Origin: Dactylis glomerata | Taxonomy: Eukaryota; Streptophyta; Magnoliopsida; Poales; Poaceae | DNA: 64,000 bases | Assembly (NCBI GenBank): GCA_007115705.1 | Contig: QXEO01000869.1 | Span: forward strand, 1,891,001 to 1,955,000 | Direction: 5' to 3' | Part shown: in pieces, positions 24,181 to 35,200 of the stretch | Numbering within the stretch: position 1 is the stretch's first letter | Layout of the letters: each line of letters begins with the position of its first letter | Made by a program: the position numbers and the translations under genes | Notes under the pieces: generated by a model | The model's database searches: none | What the model was told of the DNA's origin: nothing | What the model saw: only the letters and a program-made list of their open reading frames with translations

Positions 24181-26063
24181 GCGAGATGATGGTCACTCTT
24201 GAGAACATGGCGATGATACTTGCACTCCCCATCGAGGGGAGTCCTCTTTGTATCGATACATCTTGTGATGATTGGCACGAGAAGATGGTTGATCTTATTA
24301 GGAAGTGCCCCTGGGATACTATCAACAAGGATGGAGTAAATGGTTGATCTTATTGGAAAGTGCCCATGGGATACTATCAACAAGGATGGAGTAAAATTGA
24401 GGGTCGCCGCCAGGGCTAATTTCAAATGCATCTCATGTAACTTCAATACCTGCCCAGAGGATGCCGATGAGGATGTCGTCAAGATGTATGTCCGCGTGTA
24501 CGTGTGGTATGTTATCACCCAAACTTTGTTCAATGATGCTAGTGGCAAGACCGCACACTGGCATTGGCTGAAGGCATTCACCGTTATGGATAAGAAGTGG
24601 AGCTGGGGCACTGCAGCTTTGGCCTTCTTGTACCGCCAGGTAATTAGTTGTTTTGCCCATCCCTACATTAGCTCTCCATTTTTTCTCCATTTTTGTTATT
24701 GATTTTTTTTTCATACCATGTGCAGCTTGACGAGGCTTGTTGTAGGACAGTGAGAGACGTTTGTATTGGTGGTCCACTACTTCTTCTTTCGGTTTGGAGT
24801 TGGAAATGCTTCCCTGTTGGACAGCCTAAACTGTTTCCTGACAAGGACTATCTCGATGAAAATAACCCCGATAAAAACAACCCCTTTCGGCTTCCCACAT
24901 GGGCTTACCAGTGGGACGTGGTCTCTGAGTTCACTAGCGACCCACAAGCAGCGTATCAGGCATACACCAACGAGTTTGACAACCTTGTCCCCAAACAGGT
25001 ACAAATCTCCATTCCATCACTCTTTCTTGTTTCCGGCTTGTCGGATTTTTATAGACTTTATTGTTGTATGGTTTAGGTGGAATGGCAGCCATGTGGTCGT
25101 GAAAATTCTTTCGATGCTGCTAGCTTTGAGCTTAACACGAGGTGCATGGCGGAAATAAATCTTTGGTATATGCGTAGCCCGTTGATATGCATGTGGGCTA
25201 TTGAGTATCAGTTGACGCAGCGGGTTATGAGGCAGTTTGGTTTATTTCAAGAGCACCCGCCGCAATATAAGGACACGTATCGTATGCTTCACCGGTATGA
25301 ATCCTATTTATACCATTCCGCCATTTTATAATGTACTTCTTGTGTGTTGACATTGTGCTATTTTAATATGCAGCTATGACAGGATCATAACCTGCTGCAT
25401 GTGAAGACGTTTTGGCACAACATTCACAGGAAGCATGTGAAGACGTTTGAACAACATGTGGCGGAGGCTAAGAAAGCAAAAGGAATTCGAGCTGGTCCTC
25501 ATTCTGATGTTGCTTTCAACAACTATCTCTGTTGGTTTCTACCAAGGACTCGTGTGCAGCTTCTTCCGGATGCCTATACGGAAGACATTTTGGAAGAACC
25601 CTTGCTGTTCGACAAGCTTGGTAACATTGCTTATAATAAGCTTGTCAGAGAAGAGCGCCAAGTCCCTTTTGCTTCCATGATTAACTTTGTGGTAAGCTTA
25701 TTCTTTTGTTTGTAATCGCACTATTATCTCCACCATAAACTTCTGTCTTTACTTATGCATTTACATGGTAGCGCACGGAGATCTAGAAGCAGGCGATTGA
25801 ATTCGAGGGCGCTTTAGAATTGTCATGGGATGAAGAGGGCTCTTCAGGATTGCGAGAATTCGTGAAGGTATGTACATACATTTACCTTCCATTTGCTAAT
25901 TTTCACATGTACTTAGAACTTTTTACTCTTATAGCGTTAGGGCCAGAAGTTACGGAGATTATCAAACCTTCTTGGTTGCCGTGATCCTGAGATTGCATCG
26001 CCAACGCCGTCGCCGTCCGAGTCTTGGGCCAAATCGGCCTCCGCGGACGAGGAATCCACGCCG
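24181..26063 (+). pseudogene. Plant-mobile-domain (MAIN-like / PP7-long-like) gene, 5' truncated
   Basis: Exons with GT-AG borders read: 24181-24639, 24726-24998, 25077-25294, 25374-25691, and smaller ones at about 25773 and 25936-26063. Typical pieces of the plant mobile domain are seen: VTLENMAMILALPIEGSPLC, AALAFLYRQLDEACCRT, IGGPLLLLSVWSWKCFPVG and RLPTWAYQW. The start is missing at the LTR border. A 55-bp tandem duplication (24285-24394) shifts the frame, there is a further shift and stop near 25398, and a TAG lies near 25782. Introns are kept, so this is a genomic copy and not a processed one. Such domains occur both in host proteins (meristem maintenance) and in transposons. Confidence 0.7.
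24285..24394. repeat. 55-bp direct tandem duplication inside the mobile-domain exon
   Basis: ATGGTTGATCTTATT...GGAGTAA occurs at 24285-24339 and again at 24340-24394 with three substitutions. As 55 is not a multiple of three, it breaks the reading frame. Confidence 0.95.
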
Positions 26064-26149
26064 GTATGATATGGCCCTTGTCATAACAACTTTGGGTCTA
26101 TTTGCCATGCATTCTTGAAATGACAACATTGCATATGTTTTATTTTAAA

Positions 26150-26670
26150 GGAACAAGAGGATGCCATAACATCGAAGAGAAACAACAAAGGGGTTCGCAC
26201 TTGTCTGCTGTGTCCATCTCCGACAACCCACCTGATGCCATTGCGTCTTCACCTTTGCGGCGAGCTCTATTGCCCTCGACCATATCGCCTTCCCCTCATC
26301 TCGGCCACCACTTTCACTACTTCCTCCGCTCCGATCTGAAATTTCGACACCTCGGGGTGCACTACTGGCACTTTGATGCTGACGCAGACGCCTGCGCCGA
26401 ACATGTCCACGAAGAGCGCCTCGATGAGGAACTGGTCGACAAAGTGCGGCCAGGTAAGGAGCGGCACGCCGTGGGAGAGATTCCAGCGTGGAGTTCCAGC
26501 CACAGTGCATCAAGAAGGCTCCAACCGAAGGGTGCGACATGATGGTTATCTGCGACGCCTACCTGCGGATGACAAGGTCGCAGCCCGCCACTCGAGCTTG
26601 GAACCCAGAGTCTAGGCCTCTGGTCTCCTTCGTCAGGCAGACGATAGGCCGGCTCGACGCCTCCTAAAAG
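26150..26670 (-). pseudogene. UDP-glycosyltransferase 3' fragment, broken
   Basis: The minus strand carries the C-terminal third of a UGT closely related to the gene at 28232. It starts at the equivalent of EASNRPFIWVAKE and includes SHPSVGAFLMHCGWNSTLES, HGVPLLTWPHFVDQFL and VSKFQIGAEEV. The piece is spread over at least two frames, with a shift after NSTLESL and a TAG in the equivalent of GWAPQ. It has no N-terminal acceptor-binding half. It lies 1.6 kb from the intact gene in the opposite orientation, so it is a decayed inverted partial duplicate. Confidence 0.85.
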
Positions 26671-26699
26671 TGAAAATGACCCCAGATGGCAGCTAAACA

Positions 26700-28231
26700 T
26701 TTGAGCAGAGCGTTACCTATATTATATAGTCGAAACTTTAAGAATCTTGATGTTATTTCTCCTTTTCACAAACACAATGCATTAACTCTGATTTCTAGCT
26801 TATATGATCGATATGCTTATTTGACATCTCTTCCTTTTAGAATCAATTAGAAGAGAAGCAGCCGGTGAGGAAGCACCTGACAGAATATATAGTAAAGTAG
26901 AATATTCTTTAGTATACAAAGCAAAATGATAGCCTCACAGTGTCATTTTTCCTTGTTAGTGTATTAGTATATTCATAAAAGGTCTTGCAATTTTGTAGAC
27001 TTCAGTAGTACATATCCAGTTCTGTACTTTAGAGTATGTGCAAACTATTCATTTAATTACTTATCCTCAATTTGTATAGATGATTAACTGTGTTTTGCCA
27101 ACCATTTGCAAACGTGAAACGCGGGGATGCGCGGCCCCAAAATTCATATGTAATTATGTCCTAGAAATATAATGTCTATTTTAAATTCTAGGTGTGACAC
27201 CTTATAAGTGTTTTTAGGGGTGTGTCTAGGGCACAGTCTACTCAGAATCAGCTTAGATCTCTAACATCGTCATATCTTAGTTGCAACTCACCACTAGCAC
27301 AAAGCACGAAGCAAATCTAACATTTCAGATGTATCGTTCGTAGTTATAACCTCACTTGCAACTGACAAAATCAGTTGCAACCCAATTTGCAACTGAAAAA
27401 TCAATTGCAAAACAACTTGCAACTGAATCATGATACAAATTTAATGGTATAGAACGCCCTAAGATAATTCTCAGATGAGAATTAGCAATTCCAATGTTAA
27501 AAAAGCCAAGGTAGTACAAGATAAAAAAAAATGCCGAGAGTAGATGCTTTTTGACTTGACCCAAGGTAGTACAAGATATTTGCATGTAAAAGCTCCATGA
27601 TCTTTTTATTTCAAAACATTCGAGCGGACAATTTTCTCGTAAATTCTACTGTACTCGGTTGGAAGTTCGTGAATAGAGAGATGCTGAAGATTCTGTCCGT
27701 TTTTTAAGATCAAAAGGCTCCTCGCCATGTTCCATTCATTTTCAGAACGAAAAAGGATTCGTGATCGTCCTTCCCTTTCAAAACAAACCCGTAACTTTCT
27801 GCACACTAGGTTGCCATCGCCTTTATCGCTTTCGCTCCGAAGAAACCAGATGCTGCATAGTATTGTACGAATGATGAACTGACAGAAGTCAGCAGCTGAG
27901 CAGTAGTGAGTGGTGACGGTCGTCGCTCGTCGGAGACCTGAAAGTCAGGATAACGAAGCTTCGGCTACGTCCCTGCGTCACCAAGGTATAGAACGCTTCT
28001 CGAAGGCAGTAGCTTTATGGACTTTCAGTGTCCACTGATTTGCGGCATCGAAGCCGTGGCCAGCTCGTGTTGCGCCAGGAGGCGGCCTTCGTCGTCCACC
28101 CGTGCTGGACGTCCCGTCGCCGTGCAATCTTCTCTTGCTGTAGCTTCCATTCTCACAGGTCATAGCACCCCTCGGAAGGGTAAACACCTTAATTTTTTTT
28201 GCGAATAAAAACACCTTTATTTTTGTCAGTC
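26700..28231. other. Intergenic, no gene seen
   Basis: This AT-rich sequence lies between the UGT fragment and the UGT gene. I see only the short TTGCAACTGA repeats at 27345-27432. Short frames here look like chance. Confidence 0.5.
27345..27432. repeat. Short direct/inverted TTGCAACTGA repeats
   Basis: TTGCAACTGA occurs three times (near 27356, 27390 and 27418). The inverse form TCAGTTGCAA occurs near 27371, and the variant TCAATTGCAA near 27402. Confidence 0.7.
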
Positions 28232-29677
28232 ATGTCGACCATGGAGCCGCCGCTTCACTTCGTGCTGGTGCCGCTCCTTGCCCAAGGCCACGTGATCCCC
28301 ATGATGGACATGGCGCGCCTCGTCGCCGGCCGGGGCGGCGCGCGCGTCACCGTCGTTCTGACGCCAGTCCACGCCGCGCGCAGCGGGGCCGTCCTGGAGC
28401 ACGCCGGCCGCGCGGGGCTCGCCATCGACTTCGCCGAGCTCGAGTTCCCCGGGCCGGCTGTGGGGCTGCCCGAGGGCTGCGAGAGCATCGACATGATCAC
28501 AGAATTCTCCGACTTCGCGCTTTTCTACGAGGCCGTGTGGCAGCTCGCCGGCCCGCTCGAGACCTACCTCCGGGCGCTGACGCGGCTGCCCGACTGCCTC
28601 GTCGCCGACACATTCAGCCCCTGGACGGCCGACGTCGCTCGGCGGCTGGGCGTCCCTCGGCTTGTCTTTCACTGCCCGTCGACGTTCTACCTTCTGGCGA
28701 CGCATAACGTGGAGAAGCATGGCCTGCACGACCGCGTGGCCGACGTCCTCGAGCCGTTCGAGGTGCCGGACTTCCCCGTGCGCGCCGCGGTGAACAGAGC
28801 GACGTCGCTCGGGTTACTCCAGTTGCCTGGCTTCGAGAGGTACCGGCGCGACATGCTGGACGCCGAGGCCAGCGCCGACGGCCTGGTCATCAACACGTGC
28901 GCGGCCTTTGAGGGCATATTCGTCGAGCGGTACGGCGAGGCGCTCGGCAAGAAGGTTTGGACGGTCGGGCCGCTCTGCCTCGTAGCCTCCGATGCCAAGA
29001 CGATGTCCGGGAGAGGCGACGGTGCAGCCGCGGACGCCGGCCACGTCGTCTCGTGGCTCGACACGAAACCGCAGCAGTCAGTGCTCTACGTTAGCTTCGG
29101 GAGCATCGCCCGCTTGCTGCCACCGCAGCTCGCGGAGCTCGCCGCCGGCCTGGAGGCGTCGAACCGGCCATTCATCTGGGTGGCCAAGGAGAACGAAGAC
29201 CTCGACGACTCTGGCTTCCACGCTCGCGTCGCCGGCCGCGGCCTTGTCATCCGCGGGTGGGCGCCGCAGATGACGATCCTCTCGCACCCTTCGGTTGGAG
29301 GATTCTTGACGCACTGCGGCTGGAACTCCACGCTGGAATCCCTCTCGCATGGCGTGCCGCTCCTTACCTGGCCGCACTTCGCCGACCAGTTCCTGACCGA
29401 GGCGCTCGTCGTGGACGTGCTCTGCGCAGGCGTCCGTGCCGGCATCAAGGTGCCGCTAGTGCACCCCGACGAGGTGTCGAAGTTTCAGATCGGGAGGGAG
29501 GACGTCGAGAAAGCCGTGGTCGAGATAATGGACGAGGGGACAGCGATACGGTCGAGGGCGATGGAGCTCGCCACAAGGGCCAAGGACGCGATGGCATCAG
29601 GAGGGTCGTCGGAGATGGACATGGCAGACATGGTTCGCCATGTTGCCAAGCTCAAACAAAGGAGCGAGTACTTGTAA
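28232..29677 (+). CDS. UDP-glycosyltransferase, UGT73-like, intronless
   Basis: An uninterrupted 481-residue frame, normal length for a plant family-1 glycosyltransferase. It transfers a sugar from a UDP-sugar to a small acceptor such as a phenolic, terpenoid or hormone, in the cytosol. The N-terminal QGHVIPMMDMA holds the usual catalytic His (residue 20). The activating Asp lies in VADTFSPWT (about residue 126). The PSPG donor box runs from W343 (WAPQMTILSHPSVGGFLTHC) to Q386 (WPHFADQF); the final Gln suits UDP-glucose. The start is ATG 28232; ATG 28241 has a better context (ACCATGG) and may be the true start. The coding DNA is very GC-rich compared with flanks, normal for grass intronless genes. 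It is transcribed towards the disrupted SNF2 gene. Acceptor specificity cannot be told. Confidence 0.92.
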   Translation: MSTMEPPLHFVLVPLLAQGHVIPMMDMARLVAGRGGARVTVVLTPVHAARSGAVLEHAGRAGLAIDFAELEFPGPAVGLPEGCESIDMITEFSDFALFYEAVWQLAGPLETYLRALTRLPDCLVADTFSPWTADVARRLGVPRLVFHCPSTFYLLATHNVEKHGLHDRVADVLEPFEVPDFPVRAAVNRATSLGLLQLPGFERYRRDMLDAEASADGLVINTCAAFEGIFVERYGEALGKKVWTVGPLCLVASDAKTMSGRGDGAAADAGHVVSWLDTKPQQSVLYVSFGSIARLLPPQLAELAAGLEASNRPFIWVAKENEDLDDSGFHARVAGRGLVIRGWAPQMTILSHPSVGGFLTHCGWNSTLESLSHGVPLLTWPHFADQFLTEALVVDVLCAGVRAGIKVPLVHPDEVSKFQIGREDVEKAVVEIMDEGTAIRSRAMELATRAKDAMASGGSSEMDMADMVRHVAKLKQRSEYL

Positions 29678-30739
29678 CTGTTGAGCGACTACGACACGGC
29701 AATCACCATCGGTTTTTCATTATCCATAGCATGTATCTCATCTCCCGAAAATCATAAACCGCATACTTATGGACGACTACGACTGCGTCATCTCCACACT
29801 CATCAGATCACTTCCTTGGACGACTACGACTCCAGTGTCTGCCAGCCACAATATACATTCTTGTCAGCTTATCTGTAATAAGGCAAAAGTGTGTTGCCTC
29901 TTTGCAAAACTGAAAGAGACGTACCGCACTCGCGAGGGTTTCTGTCAGCTGGTCGATTGCCTCAGGGATCTCTGACTTTGTGTTTGTTCTAGCAGTGAAG
30001 CATTCAACCTTTGGCTTAGTAATGGCAACCCTTCAAGACATAAACTCAAGTTTAGTACCGTTGGCAAGTACTACACACTGCAATACATTTGCTAGAAGCT
30101 AGAAAGAATGTCAAAAGGCCTTGTGTTGAAGGCAGAAGCACTGACCTGCCCGGTGCATCATTCTCACTCAACATGGGCAACACTTCTGTTTTTGAAAATA
30201 GGAGACTGTGATGGCTTACACCTGCTATTCCTTGTTGCTCCACAAATTCTATGTGCACCTTCAACGACTCGTCCCTGGAAGAGGCAAAACAAATTACTTC
30301 TTAGAAAAAACATAGAATCCTCAGGGATCAAGGAGCTCTATGTACACTAAAATTATTTCTTTCTTATTCAGAAAAAAAAAGGGTCACTCCCCGGCTCCAT
30401 TTCATCAGAAAGAAACCAAGTCCCTAAAGAACAAGGCTACGGAACTGACACAGAAATAAAAGTCTTCAAATTAAACTAAACATTTTTTTTCTTTGCATAC
30501 CCTATATCATATTAAGAACAACTAAAGCCTTGTGTATCTCTAAATGTGTGCATAACACCTCAACTTCTGGTGTGCATTTTCTGACTGATTTATACTTGGC
30601 AATAACTATAGCCAGTTTCAATTCATATTTTTGTTAAAATATATGGAATCTCAAATAATTACCAGAGTAGATCTCATCTGAACAGATGGAACAAAAACAA
30701 ATGTCTTGTCTTACATGTCAAGCTGATCTCCATGCTCTT

Positions 30740-30911
30740 TGTAGGATTGCGGAATATGATTGTATTGATACTTGGATCGGTGATTACAATGAGCCTCTTG
30801 GGCTGTTTATATAGTAGTACCAAACTTGGAGACTAAGAAACCTAGTAGAGATAGATCTAGATTACAATATTTAAACTACCTAATTTAACCAACACGTGAT
30901 ATACTCTAACA
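30740..30911 (-). repeat. 3' LTR of the small element
   Basis: On the minus strand it runs TGTTAGAGTATATCACG to CGCAATCCTACA. A TATATAAAC sequence near its middle could be the TATA box. Confidence 0.92.
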
Positions 30912-31502
30912 CCCCCCCGCAGTCGGATCGGCAGTGAAGCGGACGGTCTGACTGGAGCATAAGCCGGAGGTGAGGTGGTAGCTCTTGTTGCCGATGTCGA
31001 TGTAGCCGGGAGTGAGCGTGCTGTAGTCATGGTCGATGATGCCGTTGGTGATGTAGTCGCCGTAGATGAAGTCGATGAGGTTGATGTTGTCGAGGTCGAT
31101 GTCGTCGTTGAGCCGAAGAAATTTCGCCGTAGTGTTTGCAGTTGTAGTGGTAGTACTTGAGTAGACGTAGTTGGAGTCGGAGTAGTCGAGGTAGGCGACC
31201 CACAGTACCGAGCTTGCCAGACTCGGGAGCGCGTCGGGGACGAAGGCACGCGTCGGTGTTGCCAGCACCGGACGTGCGAAGACAGGGACCATCATGAGCC
31301 ATGCGCGCCAGAGCCGGTGGAGGTAGCAAAGAAGATCTCCGTAAACGGTCGGTGCGAAGAAGTTGTCCGCCGTGTCGGAGTAGACGAAGGGGCTGCAAGA
31401 AGAAAACTTGTGCAAATAAAAATAGACTGCGACTCTGGCGGCGAGGTCGTGGTGGACGAAGATGAAGTGGTAGTTGTCGATGGCGATTGAGTTGTAGAAC
31501 AT
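30906..31502 (-). other. Long frame inside the small LTR element, unknown
   Basis: A 198-residue frame starts MFYNSIAIDNYHFIFVHHD and overlaps the start of the 3' LTR. It is rich in Asp, Tyr and Thr and contains TTTTTANTTAK. It has no retroviral motif that I recognise and may be captured or chance sequence. Confidence 0.3.
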
Positions 31503-32079
31503 GTCGGGGATTAAACCCGGATTTTCTGCTTGGAGTTGCGCGGCGTCGCTAGTAGGAGAAAAGAAAATTTTGTTTGGGGTGAAGAAAGAAAAAGAAAAAA
31601 AAATCTGTTGGCATTGACGACGATCGGTGGTGACGGCGACGATGGGGGAAGGTGGGATAGTTGTTGGTGATGATGACCAAAAATCACGTAGGTGCGACCT
31701 TGTGCTCGATGGCGTGGAAGAGAACGGCTTGATCGTGGGAAGCTGCAGCTTGGCGTGGATTTGAGCTATGCATCTTGCCTAATGCACATGCACGTAACAT
31801 GCAATATGGCCAGGCTGTGGCGTGTGCAGGCGGGGGCTTGAGGCTTGGGGCAGTCCGTCGGTGCAGAAGCATTGGCGAGAAGGCTAACTGGTGTTGGTGG
31901 CAGAAGATAAAAACAGATCTAATGGAAGAACGAAAATTGCTAAAACTATAGATTGGAGAAAAAACTAGCTACGAGATCTGGTGCCCCCGGCAGAGATCAT
32001 GGAGATCGATCTCGCCGGGGGCGGCGCGGCGGAAGCGGTGGTGGCTAAACCCTAGGCGGAACGAACCGCTCTGATACCA

Positions 32080-32251
32080 TGTAGGATTGCGGAATATGAT
32101 TGTATTGATACTTGGATCGGTGATTACAATGAGCCTCTTGGGCTGTTTATATAGTACTACCAAACTTGGAGACTAAGAAACCTAGTAGAGATAGATCTAG
32201 ATTACAATATTTAAACTACCTAATTTAACCAACACGTGATATACTCTAACA
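32080..32251 (-). repeat. 5' LTR of the small element
   Basis: This is the same 172-bp sequence as 30740-30911, with AGTACTACC in place of AGTAGTACC. The primer site lies directly after it on the minus strand. Confidence 0.92.
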
Positions 32252-35200
32252 CTCTTCTTGCAATTGTTTCTGCGTAAGGGAAACATCAAACCCTTGTTCT
32301 GGAATACTAAAAAGATCTTGAATCTCCTGAAGGTTTGAAGAAGAATTATACATAGTATCTAATAGGAAATCCAACAACCGATGAGAAGTAATGGTATGAG
32401 GACAAATACACTCTGGCTGAAGTAACGTTTATGTTCATTCTTCTCTGTAGCTGCCTTAAACAAAGCACCCTTGAGGACCTGGAAAAATGTACTATACGAT
32501 TTATGGAAGCAGAAGATGGAACTTGAAGCTACAGCCTACAGGTGGCATATGAAAATATTGGAGTAAAAAATTATGGATCATATTTGAAACCTGCAACTTA
32601 TATATCTTTTCTTCAACGGTTGCAGACGTCATTAAGCGGTATACAACCACATCTTTTGTCTGGCCAATTCGATAAACCTGATCAACACTCTGATTGTCCG
32701 TACTGTTAAAAGGAAGATTGTATTATGGAATAGAAAGCTTGCAGTTATAAGCACTTTATAAACCAAAATCAAGACACTTGATCAGGATGTGTCCATGTTC
32801 AGGTACCTTGGATTCCAAGCAGGATCAACTACTATCACACGAGCTGCCTTGGTGAGCGTAAGTCCAAGACCACCAACTTTTGTGGTCAGTAAAAATATTC
32901 GAGCTCCAAGGCCTTCTTGGAAATCCTAGATATGCAAACCCACAATAAGTAAGCAAGTAAGCAACATAGCATATATAATTGAGTACATGGCACAAAACAA
33001 CACAGACAAAGGGAAGCACGAACAAGAACCTTCACAATTCTTTCCCTCTCAGAAATCTCAGTTTTGCCATCCATGCGCAAAAAGTTGTAGCCCTCTAGTA
33101 GTATAGCTTCCTGTTACGATAATCAAATGCTTACAACAGAGAAAGTGTATTTGACAATAGTTGGGTACAAACAGCACAGAAACTAAGCGAACATCCACAT
33201 ATCAAAACTTTTTTGTAATAGACATACTCAACGAAAATGGAATTGTACACTTTGATGCCAGCAGTACAACAAAGATGCCAAAAGCCATCAGTCATGCTAA
33301 AGATCATGTTATCAGACAATTCTCCTCTCTAGTAATTGATTAGTCTCTTCTGTTGAATACAAATGTCTAAGACTCTGTGTGACAGTAAGATGTGCATAAA
33401 TTCTAACATCGTTATATTTCGGACAAAGAAAATGCCCATTTACTCTACTAACATAGTTTATCACGTATGAAAAAATATAAAAAATATCTATGTATACAAA
33501 ATGATAAGTCTAACTTGAATACAATATGTCACAAAAACAGGGAATTCACTCCAACATAAACAAGAATTGACAACCGACCTGAATCAGGTTTAGCATTTTT
33601 TGAGTCTGAGAAAAAATCAGAACAGCGTGTCCCTCTTCAAGAAGATTCCGCTGCAACATTAGGCATTAACCATTTGAGTTTAAAAACAATACAGAGTGCA
33701 ATAATAACAAATAATGTGCATCAAAGAATGCTTACCAACAAGGCCAGGATAAAAGATAACTTGCAAGAGACTTCTGGACCGACTTGCACCACATCATCAT
33801 CTTGAGCCATATCTGCAAGGTTCATCGCCATTTTTTTAGCCATCTCCAATTCCTGATTATTTAACATTTCATCCATGCCTTCCAAGATGTGCTCCTCCGC
33901 CCTCTTAGTCACAATCTGTGGGTGATCACATATCTTTTTCAACACCTATTGATGAAGAGAAAAAACGTGAAATGAACAAACTTTCACGAAAGAACATGCA
34001 CAGAGCAAAAAAATGATAAATCAATGCCATGTAATTAGCAAATGTTGCCTCACATAAAAGGTATACCTACATTTAATTTTATAAGGTGTATTTTTTGCTT
34101 AGCTCAGAAATAACAGACACAACAAATGATAAATGAAACTTATTTTCTTGGGAATAAGAGAGCATCGTTAGTTCGTATGCATGTTTAACGATAAATGAAG
34201 GAGAGAATAAGAGGTGCATGAGGGCGAGATAGAGATAAAGTCATCATCTTAACAAGCATGTCTAATATTTTTATAATATTGTAAACACTATAGGCATCTT
34301 TTGAATATGAATGCGTGTACTATGAGCATAAGTGAACTGAACTAAAGGAGTACACTGAGAGCAACAAGACAAAAAATAAAAGTACACAAGATTGGGAAAA
34401 GAAAAAGAATTTAAAGCTTATGCTAACCGTGATTGCAGCCAAGGTATTTCCTTCCGATGCTGCTAAATGAACAAGCTCCTTGTTCAGAAAAGCTTCATAA
34501 AGTTGCCTCTGCACCCAAAAGACAAACAAATCACAAATCATCATTATCTGATTACTTGACCAGTTTTGCATCAATGATACCAAAATCTATACCTGGCTAT
34601 CTGTTAATTTTCAGCCAGATAATTAGCTCATTCTTCTTTGGAAGCTGCTTGTTATCTGTCAAACAAGTCTCGAGGGATACTTCACTTTTCATACGACGCA
34701 AGAAATTTGGCTTTATGCGTTCTCTTAATTTCTGAGAACAAATGACACGTACCAAACAAGAATAATAATAAGTTTGGTACAGTTGTCTTGAAGTAATAAT
34801 TTATAAGGATAAGTAACATTTCCTCAACATAATGCATGAACGTAAGATGGATTAGATCTAATTGGCTTGCCCTCTCATGGTTCAACTGAAAGTGGACATG
34901 CCATAATCTGGAATCTGAATGCAGCTCAGCTATACTATTTCTTTCACATGTCAAATCAAAGTTGAAAGTACTACTTAGCAAATATGTTAATGTATATATT
35001 TACAACATAAAACTTAGTTAATCTCCAACTTGTAATTTCTCAATCAAGTCATAATGGCATGAAGTTATGATATCGCAAATGTTGGAATATATGAAACACG
35101 ATGACATTTTACAGTACTAAAATGCCAACATAAGAAATCAGCAAGTACCAAGAAGAAGATAAGCAATGTGGATATACTAAAGTTGCCCCACCACAGTAGA

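Larger units (their letters stand above)
30740..32251 (-). mobile_element. Small LTR retrotransposon (1512 bp) inside exon 15 of the SNF2 gene
   Basis: Two 172-bp LTRs (30740-30911 and 32080-32251) differ at about one base. The element is flanked by a perfect 5-bp duplication, CTCTT (30735-30739 and 32252-32256). On the minus strand the right LTR is 5', followed by a tRNA-Met primer site TGGTATCAGAGC (32079-32068). A G-rich polypurine tract (CTGCGGGGGGG) precedes the left LTR. No gag, protease or polymerase is coded, so it is non-autonomous. Near-identical LTRs and the intact duplication show a recent insertion. It has the same orientation as the host gene. Confidence 0.95.

Noticed and set aside
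28199..28231. Earlier in-frame start of the UGT
   Set aside because: The codon at 28199 is TTG. The first ATG is at 28232 and the sequence before it resembles a leader, not protein.
28226..29757. Several long frames antisense or out of frame to the UGT gene
   Set aside because: They are typical shadows of a GC-rich coding sequence with no domain content.
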